A stretch of DNA of 42,368 nt from Bacteroidota bacterium (GTDB lineage Bacteria; Bacteroidota; Bacteroidia; Bacteroidales; JAGNHN01), in assembly GCA_022710185.1 (NCBI GenBank), contig JAKLHK010000026.1, positions 1 through 42,368 on the forward strand. The letters run 5' to 3'. Positions 33,601-42,368 of the stretch are shown in pieces. Each line of letters opens with the position of its first letter. The first letter of the stretch is position 1. Made by a program: the position numbers and the translations under genes. The notes under the pieces are model-generated. The model was given only the letters and a program-made list of their open reading frames with translations, ran no database searches and was not told the origin of the DNA.

Positions 33601-34503
33601 CATTTCGCCGCCATGCCGCCCCCGCTTACGGGCATCCACCTGAAGGGTAGCGATGTGGACAAATCGGGAACGACCAACTCTGCCGACGCCCTGCTGACCG
33701 CCCGTCGTTCTGTGGGCCAGATCACCAGCTTCGCTGCCGGCAACTGGTACTTCGATGCCCAGGATATGGTCCTTACCCAGGACACCACCTATAACTTCTT
33801 CGGGCTGTGCTTCGGGGACGTGAACGGCACCTATCAGCCGGCCAAGTCGGAAGCCAGCGTGAAGCTCGGCACCTCCGGCACCCTCGCTTTCCAGCCAGGC
33901 CAGGAAGTAGTCCTTCCGCTCAGCGTAAGCCAGGCCATGGAGATCGGCGCTGTAGCTTTGGAGGTCCGCATCCCGGCCGGACTGGAGGTCCTGGATGTTG
34001 AGATGCCTTCGGGCGAATTCCTCTGGCACCTGGAAAGCGGCATGCTCCGCATCTCCTGGTTCAGCCTGGAGCCCCTGAACCTGGGTTCGGGCGAGCCCCT
34101 GCTTAGGATCAGGGCCCTGGTGGAGAGCGTACAGCCGGGCAGCCTGAGCCTGAGTGTGGCCAGCGAGCTGGCGGATGCCCAAGCCCAGGTATACCCCAAC
34201 GCCCTGCTGACCCAGCCCAAGCTGGTTTTAGCTGGCGAGGGGCAGAGCCTTACGGTGAACAATTACCCCAACCCCTTCAGCGGTATGACCACGGTGGAGT
34301 TCCAGCTGCCTTCCAGCGGGAATGTGAACCTCAGCCTGTTCGACGTCACCGGTGCCCAGGTGCTGCAGATCGCCGACGGGATGTTCGATGCCGGGCTGCA
34401 CCAGGTGAGCCTGAATGGGGAAGGCCTGGCCGATGGGATATACTTCCTCCGGCTGAGCCAGCACGGGATGCAGGTGCAGTCGCGCATACACCTTATTAAA
34501 TAA
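30670..34503 (+). CDS. Giant secreted beta-helix protein with dockerin-like, cohesin-like and T9SS domains (paralogue A)
   Basis: The 1277-residue protein has an N-terminal signal segment (WLALLMFFLAFSSSLGQLNAQ). After an unknown beta domain come a CARDB-like domain (about 210-317) and a right-handed parallel beta-helix (about 318-690, with repeated NxITxNTI-type turns and a closing TPDIGAVEY). A cohesin-like sandwich (about 765-890) starts near VSFPVTAQNFNNVAGISLAL. A CNA-like module (897-960) runs into a dockerin-like pair (965-1020): GGVNSVDALLILKHF and DVDKSGTTNSADALLTARR. A second cohesin-like domain (1070-1190) and a T9SS type A signal (from YPNPFSGMTTVEF) follow. ATG 30694 is an alternative start. 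It should be exported to the surface; no catalytic residues are evident. The next gene follows after 45 bases. Confidence 0.82.
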   Translation: MNHQLLNPMKNKDKSPKVVQARQIASSCAPFGKNTRRNSTLWLALLMFFLAFSSSLGQLNAQTYTIGPVNPSIGTISSTTLTNHFQLFNVLDPSGVVIETIDLYPTATVGSAFTIVVQNSAQTVIATYSGTTTVTGGSTPMTVPVDFTIPVGTGYRLGWSTNPGMNRNTTGASYPYTVPNLMTITGNTFDPVYWYWFYNIQIKTTAPPAANDAGIASVVSPTSPVSLGAHMVTVQVKNFGTANLTNTLVQWKVDGVSKTPKPWVGSLAPGGTANFDLFNHTFTAGMHTIQAWTNNPNGQFDSNANNDTATVQLIACDPLSGSYTVGPTGFFPDLAAAIQAINLCGISSHVTLNVESGTYNGQVTLPQVAGLDATRTVTIQSATGNAADVVLNYAVTGSADNWTLKFDGADYFTVKNVTLKTDPSVATDYAKVVVFDNGANYNTLQNCVIIGKPTTNDSDADWYTVHCNGANDANFNTITGNTISGGVSGIYFAGGSGTGLTEGNVITNNTITGYTYHGIYFGYQKFGVVRGNTVTPNPIPYSTVYGYYVYYSDSANLVAGNKAFMSQTSTSGTVYGMNLYYCDGTVDNPLVVANNWVSLISGGATLYGIYSTTGTSQRYYHNSVQVLAGDGASEYAMYVSGGTDLMAANNLLANFSGGYAAYAVTSPVFTYLDHNNLYSTATPLAYYNGTNYATLAAWQAGTGADGNSTSFDPFYTSATDLTPSNTPMDNQGTPIAIVPLDIFGAARSLTTPDIGAVEYTGSSATMALTAGFACDGNQVSFPVTAQNFNNVAGISLALNHGAGFSFVGLQNVHASLAGILANGAGGQALISWLSSTGNGVNLPNGTLFDLVFNANVAGTYDLNFDMGPNGCEIVKGNGDFLMVSFVGDEAIITPCSDISGTLKYNNVPALPPVPNTPMGGVSISLLDGTKGVFASTVTNAAGNYSFTNVPNGTYDIAVSTTKPWGGVNSVDALLILKHFAAMPPPLTGIHLKGSDVDKSGTTNSADALLTARRSVGQITSFAAGNWYFDAQDMVLTQDTTYNFFGLCFGDVNGTYQPAKSEASVKLGTSGTLAFQPGQEVVLPLSVSQAMEIGAVALEVRIPAGLEVLDVEMPSGEFLWHLESGMLRISWFSLEPLNLGSGEPLLRIRALVESVQPGSLSLSVASELADAQAQVYPNALLTQPKLVLAGEGQSLTVNNYPNPFSGMTTVEFQLPSSGNVNLSLFDVTGAQVLQIADGMFDAGLHQVSLNGEGLADGIYFLRLSQHGMQVQSRIHLIK

Positions 34504-34548
34504 GCCCGGATGATGCACACAGGAAGAAACAATAAAAAACATACGACC

Positions 34549-37500
34549 ATGAAATCGATCAAATCCATGTTCCGCCTCCTGCTCACCGGGGTGCTCCTGA
34601 TGACCGCAGGTGCGACCGTGCTCGGCCAGGTTGGGGTAGTGGTTGGCAGCGGTACGTCCACCGCCGCATCCATGTATTCTGCCATTTACAGGGCCTCCGC
34701 ATCCAGTACTACGGATTACGCCATGGGCTGGGCACTTTATGTGACTTCAGATCTTACGGCTATCCCTACAGGTGCAACCATTACCAAGATCGCCTGGTAC
34801 AAGACCAACGACGGCGCCACCAACGGCAATGCCAAGCTGGACCTGTACCTAAAAAACAGCAGCTCTACCACCCTGGCCTCTGCCACCTGGGGTACAGCCA
34901 TCACCGGGGCCACCCAGGTTTATACCACTACCACACAAACGATCCCCAGCACCATAGGGTGGATCGAATTCCCCCTGACCACACCCTTCGTATATACGGG
35001 GGGAGGTTTGGAAGTGCTTTATAACTGGGATATCTCCGCTGTAAGCGGCAATGCCACTACCAACAGTTTCTCCTGGCAGTACGCCACCGCTTCCTCAAGG
35101 GTCAGGGGCAGATCCGGAACCACCGCGGGTTCGGCCAGTACTTCCCTATCGAGTACCTCCTCCAACCTGGCAAACATCCAGATATGGTATATCGGGCAGC
35201 CCAATGACGGGGCCCTTACTGCTGTTGTTGCACCCGTCGGGGTTGCACCCACGGGCTCCAACCCGGTTTCTGTCAAGCTGATGAACCAGGGATCCAACAA
35301 CATCACCTCTGCCACCATCAACTGGAGCGTGAACGGGACGCCGGGCACCGCCTATACTTATTCCGGTACCCTGGCTCCCGGGGCTTCCGTGGATGTGGTC
35401 CTGGGCAACGGGGTGTTCGCCCTGGGCAATAATGTGGTCAACGCCGCCATTGCCAACGTCAACGGTGGGGCAGACCCGAATGCCGCCAACAACTCGGTCA
35501 CTGGAAATGTCGCTGGCAAAGCACCTATGTCAGGATCCTTCACCATCGGCGCAGGAGGTGATTTCCCCACCTTTACGGATGCCGTGGACTCGTTGATCAA
35601 CGGAATACTGGGCGGACCGGTGACCTTCTATGCCTTCAACGGCACTTACAATGAAAGGATCAGCATCGGCGCCATTCCCAATGCCTCGGCGACCAATACG
35701 GTCACCTTCACCTCCCTGAGCGGGAACAATACCGCGGTGATCCTCAATGCAGCCCCCACCGGCTCGAGCGACAACTACACCCTGAGGTTCAATGGAGCCG
35801 ACTACGTCAAGTTCCAGAACATGACGATCCAGACCGATCCGGCCGGGACGGCAGACTACGCCAAGGCCGTGGTTTTCCAGAGCAATTCAGATTACAATAC
35901 GATTCATAACTGTCTGATCAAGGGCAAGCCCACCACGAACGACAGCGATGCCGACTGGTATACGGTCTATGCTTCAGGCGCAGGCGTAGCGAACTATAAT
36001 GTGTTATCGAACAACACCATCAGCGACGGGGTAGCCGGGATCTTCTTCGCCGGAACCTCTACCACCTCCCTGATGGGGAACCAGTTCACGAACAATACCA
36101 TCACCGGTTCCAATTACTACGGCATCTATGCCTCCTATTGCGACAACCAGGTGATCAGCGGGAATACCGTGACCACACATGCCTCGCCTTACACCACCGT
36201 TTACGCAATCTATCTACTGAACAGCGATGGCGACCTCAGCGTTCAGAAGAACCGGGTGACGGTGGAAGCCAGCGTGACCAACCTCTACGGGATCTACCTG
36301 AGCTCCTGCGTTGGCTCGGCCAGCCCGGGACTGGGCGTGTTCAACAATACCGTGATCATGAACGGGGCTCCGGTAACGAATTCCTGGGGCCTGACCGCTT
36401 CCAGTGTCAGCAATGCCAAGATTTACCACAACACTATCAGTCACGGAGCATCAGGCTCTAATCCACGGGCCATGAAGATCGACGCCGGGGCCGGGTTTAC
36501 AGGCAATGAGTGGGTGAACAACATCTTTGCCTGCTTTGCCGGGGGCCTGGCCGCGGAAGTCACCGCCAATGCCGTGACCAACGGGACCATCGCCGTGCTG
36601 AACTACAACGACTACTACACCAATGGGACGGTGCTCGGGCTTTATGGGGCCACCTCCTGCGCCACCTTCGTGAACTGGCAGACCGCCAGCGCCGCCGAAG
36701 TCAACGGCCGCAACCTGAACCCCGTGTTCACCTCGGCCACCAACCTTCTGCCCATTTCCTATTCCCTGGACAACAAGGGCACACCGCTTGCCGCCGTGCC
36801 CCAGGATATCAACGGGACGGTACGCAGCCTGACCACCCCGGACCTGGGCGCCATCGAATTCGTGGCCCCCACCAACCCCATCATGACCCTGAGCGATACG
36901 CTCTGGAACTTCGGACTGGTGGAGTACGGCCAGGTGTACACCAAAACGATCACCGTTCGCAACGTGGGTGCCAGCCCCCTGTACATCATTACCAACAGCG
37001 TAACTGCCCCCTTCGCCTGCGACCTGAACGCCAAGGCTATCGTGACCATCCTACCTGGTGCTTCACGCACCTTCAACGTGACCTTCAGTCCAACCTCCAC
37101 AGGGGTATTCGATGCCTATCTGCAGTTCACTGCGAATACTACGGTGCAGAACCTGAAGATGCGGCTTAAGGGAGAGACCTATGCACCAGGTTCGCTGCTG
37201 GAAAACTTCGAGGGACCTATTTTCCCGCCGGTCTACTGGACCCTGGTGCAAGGCCTCTGTTCCCCAACCAACGACATCATCCGCAATAACGATGCAGCGT
37301 TCGCCAAGAGCCCGACCAATTCGCTGCGATTCAGCTCGTTGTCAACCTGTGCCAGCGGGTATAATGAATACGTTATAACTCCAGAGCTGATCACCACGGC
37401 GTCAAACCGCAAGTTCTCCTTCTGGTACCGCAAAGGAACGAGCGGAACCACGGAGTATATGCGGATTGGGGTGTCGAGTACAGGGAAGAACCTGGCCACA

Positions 37501-40485
37501 GATTTCACCTGGGTCGACACTCTGGTGGTCACCAATACCGTGTACCAGCAATATGTGAAGAATGACCTCCCTATCGGCACTAAATTCGTGGTCTTCCATT
37601 ACTACAGCAATTATCAATATTACATCTATATCGATGATGTGTTTGGTCCGCCCGTTAACGTGCCACCCTATATGGTAGACGCTGTGAAGGTCTCGGCCAA
37701 CGCCTCGGTCATGGCCGGCAATACTGCCAGCTACAAAGTTGCCCTGTTCAATTTCGGATCCAACAATGACACCTACCAATTGAGTGTCAATGCCGCGAAG
37801 GGCTTCAGTTATACTATCCGCAACAAGCAGGACAACGCGAACATCAGCAGTATTGCGATTCCTTCCAATGGCAAGGATACCGTGATACTAAAGGTAGCGG
37901 TCAACTATGGCGGGATTACCAATGGTATGGTAGATATTGCAAGACTCATTGCCACTTCTTCCGGGAATGCAGCGGTTAAAGACAGTGCAGAATTCAGTAC
38001 TACGGCCATCATCCCGTTCCAGCCCCCGTATCTGGAGCAGTTCCCTACCACCACCTTCCCCCCGGCCAACTGGTCGGAAATCGACATCACCTGGGGCAAT
38101 CCTACCCCGGCCTTCAGTTATGTGACCAGTTCATCGTGGCTTTCTGATGACTTTGGCAACGTGGTGAACGGGCCTAACGGGAAGGCAGCACGTATTTCCA
38201 TCTCAGGAACTACAACCCATGAGTGGGTAGTAAGTCCCCTGTTTGACCTGGGCGCCAAGTCTATTTATCAACTGGAATTCGATATTGCCATGACGGGTTC
38301 TGGTAATACCAATCCCGGGACGCTGGGTTCGGATGACATATTTGCCTTGTTGGTCAGCCATGACGCAGGTGTCAGCTGGTACAATTCGGATACTCTGATG
38401 GTATGGAAACCGGCAAATCCTGTCAGCCCCACCGGCCAGCACTTTGTGGTTGACCTGAGCGCCCTGACGGGAGTTGTACGATTCGCCTTCTACGCCCAAT
38501 CAACTGTAACCAACAACACTACCGAAGTGTTCCTTGACAACTTCGCCCTGGTGGATCCCACCGCTGTTCCAGGCTGCAGTAACCCTTCAGCACCCGCCAA
38601 CCTGGCCACCAACCAGGCCAATGATGTGAATCTGGTGTGGACTTCTACCTCCAACACCCTGGGATACAAGCTGTATTTTGGCACAACCAATCCCCCGCCC
38701 TTCGTAGGAGATTTAGGGAATGTAACCACTTACGATCCAGGTACACTTGCATACAATACCACGTACTACTGGAAGGTGGTACCGTACAATGCCATCGGTG
38801 ATGCCGTGGGCTGTGCGACCTGGTCATTCGGTGTAAAGGCTGACCCGACGATTTCGACTTATCCTTACATTGAGAATTTCGAATCGACCGGACTTCCGCT
38901 GAACTGGACCACCATCAACACTACTGGTGGGGATATCTGGGAAATGATCGGAACCGGCAGCGAGCCGACCTACGGCCCGGTTGGTGTCGACCACACCAGC
39001 GGGACGGGGCGTATGGCATGGGTGGACGACAGCTCACCGGAAGGCAACCCGGTGGACCTCCTTTCCCCGCCCTTCAACCTCACCCCCTTCGTCAACGTGG
39101 CAGAACTCAGGTTCTGGTACTGGATTGGCAACGCTTCCTACCAGACCCAGGACAGCTCCAAGCTCATCCTCGACATCTATGACGGGACGGTATGGCACGA
39201 CAGCGTACTTGTGCTCGGAAGGACCTATATGTGGAAACAGGCCGTAGTGGACCTGATCCCCTACAAGTCGACGGGAACCATCCTGCGCTTCCGGGTCAAT
39301 GAATCGACATCGTTCTACAGTGATGTCGCCCTGGACGATGTAAGCATCCTTGGCCCTGGTATCATTGGCAACGTCCGTTACGATAACACCGCCAACACTC
39401 CGCTGGAAGGGGTCAACGTAACCATCCCATCCCTGAGTATGACTTCGGTTTCCAATCCTGCAGGTCTGTTCGGTTTCATGCCGGTGGGCAATGCAACCTA
39501 CACCCTGAATGGCGCCAGTACAGAAGAGACCGGGAGCATCAACACTACCGACGCTTTCTGGGTGGTGAAACATGTGGTAGGTATGAACCTCCTGACCGAT
39601 ATGCCCCTGGCTGCCGCCGAGACCGACAATATCGCCGGCATCACCGCCAATGATGCCCTACTCATACAGCAGCGCTACATCAAAATGATCACCAATTTCC
39701 CTGCAGGGAACTGGAAGTTCAACGCACCCCAGGTCACTGTGGCCGGGTCGAGCGCCAATGCTGAAATGCTGGGTATCGCCACGGGCGACGTGAACCGCAG
39801 CTTCGTGCCGGGTGCCAAGGCCGCCGGCAGCGTCCTGCTGTTCAACGAAGGGGAACTCGACCTCTCCTCAGGGCGTGAAGTGGAGATCCCGGTGTATGCT
39901 GTGAACGGGATGAACCTCGGTGCTATTTCCCTCGTGTTCGATTATCCGGCCGGTAGTATGGATATCACCGGGGTGAGCACTGCGTATGGGGAGTCCAACC
40001 TGCTGTGGACCGCTGAGAACGGCCGCCTGGTCATCTCCTGGTTCCATGTGGAAGGCATGGACGCCCTGCCCGGCAGTGAGGTTCTGAGCATTCGCGCCAT
40101 CGCCAGTGCCGGCAGCACGCCCGCCCTCCGCCTGGCCGAAGGAAGCGAACTGGCCAGCATTTATGGCGAAGCCATCGCCAATGCTGCCCTGAGCATGCCC
40201 AAGCTGGTCCTTAGCGGTTGGGGCAACGACCTGGCGATCAGCAGCTATCCCAACCCCACCCAGGGCCTGAGCACGGTAAGTTACAGCCTTGGAAAGGCCG
40301 GGAAGGCCCGCATCGCCCTATACAACGCACTGGGCCAGGAAGTTGCCCTGTTGCTGGATGCCTATACAGAAGCCGGGGAGTACCAGCTCCAGGTAGATGC
40401 TGCATCCCTGCCGTCCGGGGTGTATACCCTGAAACTGGAATCCGGCGATGAGCATAGCGCCCACCGCCTGGTGATCGGCCAATAA
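34549..40485 (+). CDS. Giant secreted multidomain beta-helix protein with dockerin-like, cohesin-like and T9SS domains (paralogue B)
   Basis: From ATG 34549 the product has 1978 residues, with signal peptide LLLTGVLLMTAGATVLGQ. In order: an N-terminal beta domain, a CARDB-like domain (from about 219), a parallel beta-helix (about 328-760), an ASH/DUF1573-like domain (776-880), and three choice-of-anchor J/MAM-like domains (from about 883, 1158 and 1436; starts LENFEGP, YLEQFPT, YIENFES). A fibronectin III-like domain lies near 1341-1430. A CNA-like module, a divergent dockerin-like pair (GSINTTDAFWVVKHV; DNIAGITANDALLIQQRY), a cohesin-like domain (about 1760-1880) and a T9SS sorting domain (from SSYPNPTQGLSTVSYSLG) close it. 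The beta-helix shares the segment GKPTTNDSDADWYTV with paralogue A, so the two arose by duplication. The upstream ATG 34510 is less likely. Confidence 0.82.
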   Translation: MKSIKSMFRLLLTGVLLMTAGATVLGQVGVVVGSGTSTAASMYSAIYRASASSTTDYAMGWALYVTSDLTAIPTGATITKIAWYKTNDGATNGNAKLDLYLKNSSSTTLASATWGTAITGATQVYTTTTQTIPSTIGWIEFPLTTPFVYTGGGLEVLYNWDISAVSGNATTNSFSWQYATASSRVRGRSGTTAGSASTSLSSTSSNLANIQIWYIGQPNDGALTAVVAPVGVAPTGSNPVSVKLMNQGSNNITSATINWSVNGTPGTAYTYSGTLAPGASVDVVLGNGVFALGNNVVNAAIANVNGGADPNAANNSVTGNVAGKAPMSGSFTIGAGGDFPTFTDAVDSLINGILGGPVTFYAFNGTYNERISIGAIPNASATNTVTFTSLSGNNTAVILNAAPTGSSDNYTLRFNGADYVKFQNMTIQTDPAGTADYAKAVVFQSNSDYNTIHNCLIKGKPTTNDSDADWYTVYASGAGVANYNVLSNNTISDGVAGIFFAGTSTTSLMGNQFTNNTITGSNYYGIYASYCDNQVISGNTVTTHASPYTTVYAIYLLNSDGDLSVQKNRVTVEASVTNLYGIYLSSCVGSASPGLGVFNNTVIMNGAPVTNSWGLTASSVSNAKIYHNTISHGASGSNPRAMKIDAGAGFTGNEWVNNIFACFAGGLAAEVTANAVTNGTIAVLNYNDYYTNGTVLGLYGATSCATFVNWQTASAAEVNGRNLNPVFTSATNLLPISYSLDNKGTPLAAVPQDINGTVRSLTTPDLGAIEFVAPTNPIMTLSDTLWNFGLVEYGQVYTKTITVRNVGASPLYIITNSVTAPFACDLNAKAIVTILPGASRTFNVTFSPTSTGVFDAYLQFTANTTVQNLKMRLKGETYAPGSLLENFEGPIFPPVYWTLVQGLCSPTNDIIRNNDAAFAKSPTNSLRFSSLSTCASGYNEYVITPELITTASNRKFSFWYRKGTSGTTEYMRIGVSSTGKNLATDFTWVDTLVVTNTVYQQYVKNDLPIGTKFVVFHYYSNYQYYIYIDDVFGPPVNVPPYMVDAVKVSANASVMAGNTASYKVALFNFGSNNDTYQLSVNAAKGFSYTIRNKQDNANISSIAIPSNGKDTVILKVAVNYGGITNGMVDIARLIATSSGNAAVKDSAEFSTTAIIPFQPPYLEQFPTTTFPPANWSEIDITWGNPTPAFSYVTSSSWLSDDFGNVVNGPNGKAARISISGTTTHEWVVSPLFDLGAKSIYQLEFDIAMTGSGNTNPGTLGSDDIFALLVSHDAGVSWYNSDTLMVWKPANPVSPTGQHFVVDLSALTGVVRFAFYAQSTVTNNTTEVFLDNFALVDPTAVPGCSNPSAPANLATNQANDVNLVWTSTSNTLGYKLYFGTTNPPPFVGDLGNVTTYDPGTLAYNTTYYWKVVPYNAIGDAVGCATWSFGVKADPTISTYPYIENFESTGLPLNWTTINTTGGDIWEMIGTGSEPTYGPVGVDHTSGTGRMAWVDDSSPEGNPVDLLSPPFNLTPFVNVAELRFWYWIGNASYQTQDSSKLILDIYDGTVWHDSVLVLGRTYMWKQAVVDLIPYKSTGTILRFRVNESTSFYSDVALDDVSILGPGIIGNVRYDNTANTPLEGVNVTIPSLSMTSVSNPAGLFGFMPVGNATYTLNGASTEETGSINTTDAFWVVKHVVGMNLLTDMPLAAAETDNIAGITANDALLIQQRYIKMITNFPAGNWKFNAPQVTVAGSSANAEMLGIATGDVNRSFVPGAKAAGSVLLFNEGELDLSSGREVEIPVYAVNGMNLGAISLVFDYPAGSMDITGVSTAYGESNLLWTAENGRLVISWFHVEGMDALPGSEVLSIRAIASAGSTPALRLAEGSELASIYGEAIANAALSMPKLVLSGWGNDLAISSYPNPTQGLSTVSYSLGKAGKARIALYNALGQEVALLLDAYTEAGEYQLQVDAASLPSGVYTLKLESGDEHSAHRLVIGQ

Positions 40486-40503
40486 AGGAACCTGATTTCA
40501 CCT

Positions 40504-40537
40504 AAGGCTGTCCGCTCCGGCGGGCAGCCTTTTTTTA
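40504..40537 (+). terminator. Rho-independent terminator after paralogue B
   Basis: A 12-pair stem with one wobble (40504-40515 with 40520-40531) and loop TCCG is followed by a run of T. It ends the likely two-gene transcript 30670-40485 and makes 41019 the start of a separate transcription unit. Confidence 0.9.
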
Positions 40538-41018
40538 TTTTTCCTGGAATGATCACGCACTTATTCACAAGCGGGCAGAAAAAGTAGCCACCGTCAAGGT
40601 TATCAACACCTTGGCTGTTGGATAAATTGTATCCACATCCGGAAGGGAGGGAGGATAAAATTGTTAATTTGGCTGACAATAAGCCAAGCAGGGGCAAGCT
40701 CTGCCATATGCCTTATTTACAACGGTTTATGAATGTTGACCGTAGTGTAAAGGCATAGGCGGGCGTGTTGCGTTTGGTGTATTTGATGATGAATGTGCAA
40801 ATAATGCCCACGAAAGCAGGACATCTATGACAGAACGCTACGATCCTGTCGCAGCCAACGCGCCTCCCCTCCGGTCCCTTCCTTCCACTGGGCCATCCGT
40901 TCAGGGTTACCTCAGGGAATTACCCATAAGCGGGCAGCCGCGCTGCACCTGCTCAAAACCATCATTGCCTGGAATGAATTTAACTTACAATCAGACACAT
41001 ACAACAAACCAAACGGTC
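40538..41018. other. Gene-free spacer before the cohesin-like gene
   Basis: About 480 bases with locally AT-rich sequence (40600-40830), unlike the GC-rich genes. No frame with support, no RNA family and no consensus -7/-33 pair was found. A small CAAGG/CCTTG inverted repeat lies near 40600. The promoter of the next gene should be here. Confidence 0.5.
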
Positions 41019-42368
41019 ATGAAGACAACCGAAACCATTATTGGAAGCAAGAAGTTCAGCCTGCGGATCGCCCAATGGACCCTGATGGTCCTGATGGCGG
41101 GCCTGGTGCTCATTCCGGCCAGGACGCAATCGCAAGTGATCCTGGTGAACTTCGACACCATCAATGCTTGCCCCGGAAGTACCGTAACGATACCTGTCAT
41201 GGTGAAGAACATGAGCAATATCGGCGGTATCTCCATGAGGATAGGGTTCACCTCGGGTGTGCTTACCCCGGCAACCAACTACCTCATCAACAAGAACGCA
41301 AGCCTTGCTTCGCTTCCGATCCAGATCCAAAACACCGTAACGAACGCCATCTATTTCGCGGCTTTCGGCATCGGAACCACGGCGAGCATTGCCAACGGCA
41401 AGCTGTTCGACTTGGTTTTCACATACAACGGCGGAAAGTGCCTGGTGTATGCCGATACGGTGAACGGGGACAACGGGGCCGGTGACTTCGAATTTGCCGA
41501 TGTGAACGGCACGCCCCAGCCCGTGCAGTGGACCGATGGGTATGTGATCGAGTCGGGTGATTTTTTTACCCAACCCCAGGATCAGACCGTAAACGTCGGT
41601 GACCCGGCCAGCTTCAGCGTTACCACGGCCGGCGCCATCGGATACCAGTGGAGGGTGAACACCGGCAGCGGCTGGGTATCCCTGAGCAATGCGGGGGTTT
41701 ACAGCGGCGTATTCACCTCCACCCTCAACATCAGCGCCGCTACCGCGCTCATGGATGGCTACCTCTACCAGTGTGTTTCCACAGGGCCCTGTGTCAAGAA
41801 TTCCTTTACCTCCCAGTCGGCCACGCTCAACGTCAGTTCAGGCTGCAACAACGCCGTAGCCAATGCCGGCCCCAACGCCAGCGTATGTTCCAACGGAAGC
41901 AAGTCGTTGACGGGTACGGCGCTGGACTATACCACCGTGCTGTGGACCAGTGCCGGGGACGGGATCTTCACCGGAGCCAACACCCTCACCCCCACCTATA
42001 CCCCGGGGGCCAACGACATCCTGGCGGGCAGCGTGAACCTCACCCTTACCGCCTATGCCACCCCGCCCTGTACCGATGGTACGGACGCGATGACGCTGAC
42101 CATCATACCCGCAGTGACGGGCAATGCCGGGTCTGACGAGAGTACCTGCGCCGGCACCCCCTTCAGCCTGACCAATTCCAGTGTCCCCCCTACCGCCAGC
42201 CTGCTCAACAGCGGAATTTTCTGGACGGAGAACGGACCGGGCTCCATCTCCAACCCTACCGCCCTGGCCCCTACCTATACGCCTACCGCTGCTGAATCGG
42301 GCAATGTCACCCTGACCATGACCGTGTACGGCATCAGCCCTTGCAGCAATGTCACTGACCAGATGGTC
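41019..42368 (+). CDS. Secreted protein with N-terminal cohesin-like domain and Ig-like repeats (cut by window edge)
   Basis: The frame runs open from ATG 41019 to the window end, giving 450 residues. The signal peptide includes WTLMVLMAGLVLIPART. Residues about 40-175 form a cohesin-like domain (VNFDTINACPGSTVTIPVMV, NIGGISMRIGFTSGVL, ANGKLFDLVFTYNGGKC). An Ig-like domain follows (QPQDQTVNVGDPASFSV, GYQWRVNTGSGWVSL, YQCVS). At least two PKD-like repeats of a T9SS-adhesin type come next, each with SVCSNGS or STCAGTP starts and TYTPG or TYTPT turns. An in-frame ATG at 40974 would only lengthen the leader. The C-terminus, where a dockerin-like or T9SS domain would be expected, lies outside. It may act as the cohesin-bearing scaffold of this locus. 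Confidence 0.8.
   Translation, partial: MKTTETIIGSKKFSLRIAQWTLMVLMAGLVLIPARTQSQVILVNFDTINACPGSTVTIPVMVKNMSNIGGISMRIGFTSGVLTPATNYLINKNASLASLPIQIQNTVTNAIYFAAFGIGTTASIANGKLFDLVFTYNGGKCLVYADTVNGDNGAGDFEFADVNGTPQPVQWTDGYVIESGDFFTQPQDQTVNVGDPASFSVTTAGAIGYQWRVNTGSGWVSLSNAGVYSGVFTSTLNISAATALMDGYLYQCVSTGPCVKNSFTSQSATLNVSSGCNNAVANAGPNASVCSNGSKSLTGTALDYTTVLWTSAGDGIFTGANTLTPTYTPGANDILAGSVNLTLTAYATPPCTDGTDAMTLTIIPAVTGNAGSDESTCAGTPFSLTNSSVPPTASLLNSGIFWTENGPGSISNPTALAPTYTPTAAESGNVTLTMTVYGISPCSNVTDQMV

Overview
The window looks like a GC-rich chromosomal piece of a Bacteroidota (Bacteroidetes) bacterium, probably an uncultured environmental lineage. Evidence: promoters of the Bacteroidetes type (TTTG, about 19 bases, TAnnTTTG), weak Shine-Dalgarno sequences, a DUF4290 gene next to murA, type IX secretion (T9SS) C-terminal sorting domains, and a LytS/LytTR pair overlapping by ATGA. 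The GC-rich code leaves long spurious open frames opposite almost every real gene.

Region 1 (1-11107) is housekeeping. The str operon rpsL-rpsG-fusA runs leftwards and fusA is cut by the window edge. A structured intergenic stretch (1751-1956) separates it from a UvrD/PcrA helicase. A rightward series follows: DUF4290, murA (active-site Cys replaced by Asp), a TlpA-like thioredoxin, grpE, dnaJ and a NatA/NatB-like ABC exporter.

Region 2 (11108-21560) is a mixed set: corA, an NtrC-like response regulator without a DNA-binding domain, a pirin, a GH25 lysozyme, a PIF1-like helicase, an OB-fold lipoprotein, and a LytTR regulator with a sensor kinase whose ectodomain carries FG-GAP-like repeats. 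Its intergenic gaps hold several different tandem arrays with an exact 7-base period.

Region 3 (21561-22712) starts with tmRNA. The 3' end of tmRNA begins a 159-bp hairpin-rich unit present twice in tandem, followed by more repeats and a perfect 22-bp inverted repeat. This resembles an integration or repeat hotspot.

Region 4 (22713-26467) has a small ORF translationally coupled to a phosphodiesterase-TPR-sulfotransferase fusion, then a secreted T9SS protein. The gap after it (26468-27153) contains a well-formed orphan small-RNA gene candidate on the minus strand.

Region 5 (27154-42368) is a row of very large secreted proteins: a trypsin-like protease with PKD domains and a dockerin-like end; two beta-helix proteins that each carry a dockerin-like module, a cohesin-like module and a T9SS sorting domain; and a truncated protein with an N-terminal cohesin-like domain. 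Together they suggest a T9SS-exported cohesin/dockerin-type surface assembly. This is the best candidate for an undescribed system here. All functions are inferred from sequence by eye; no database search was run.
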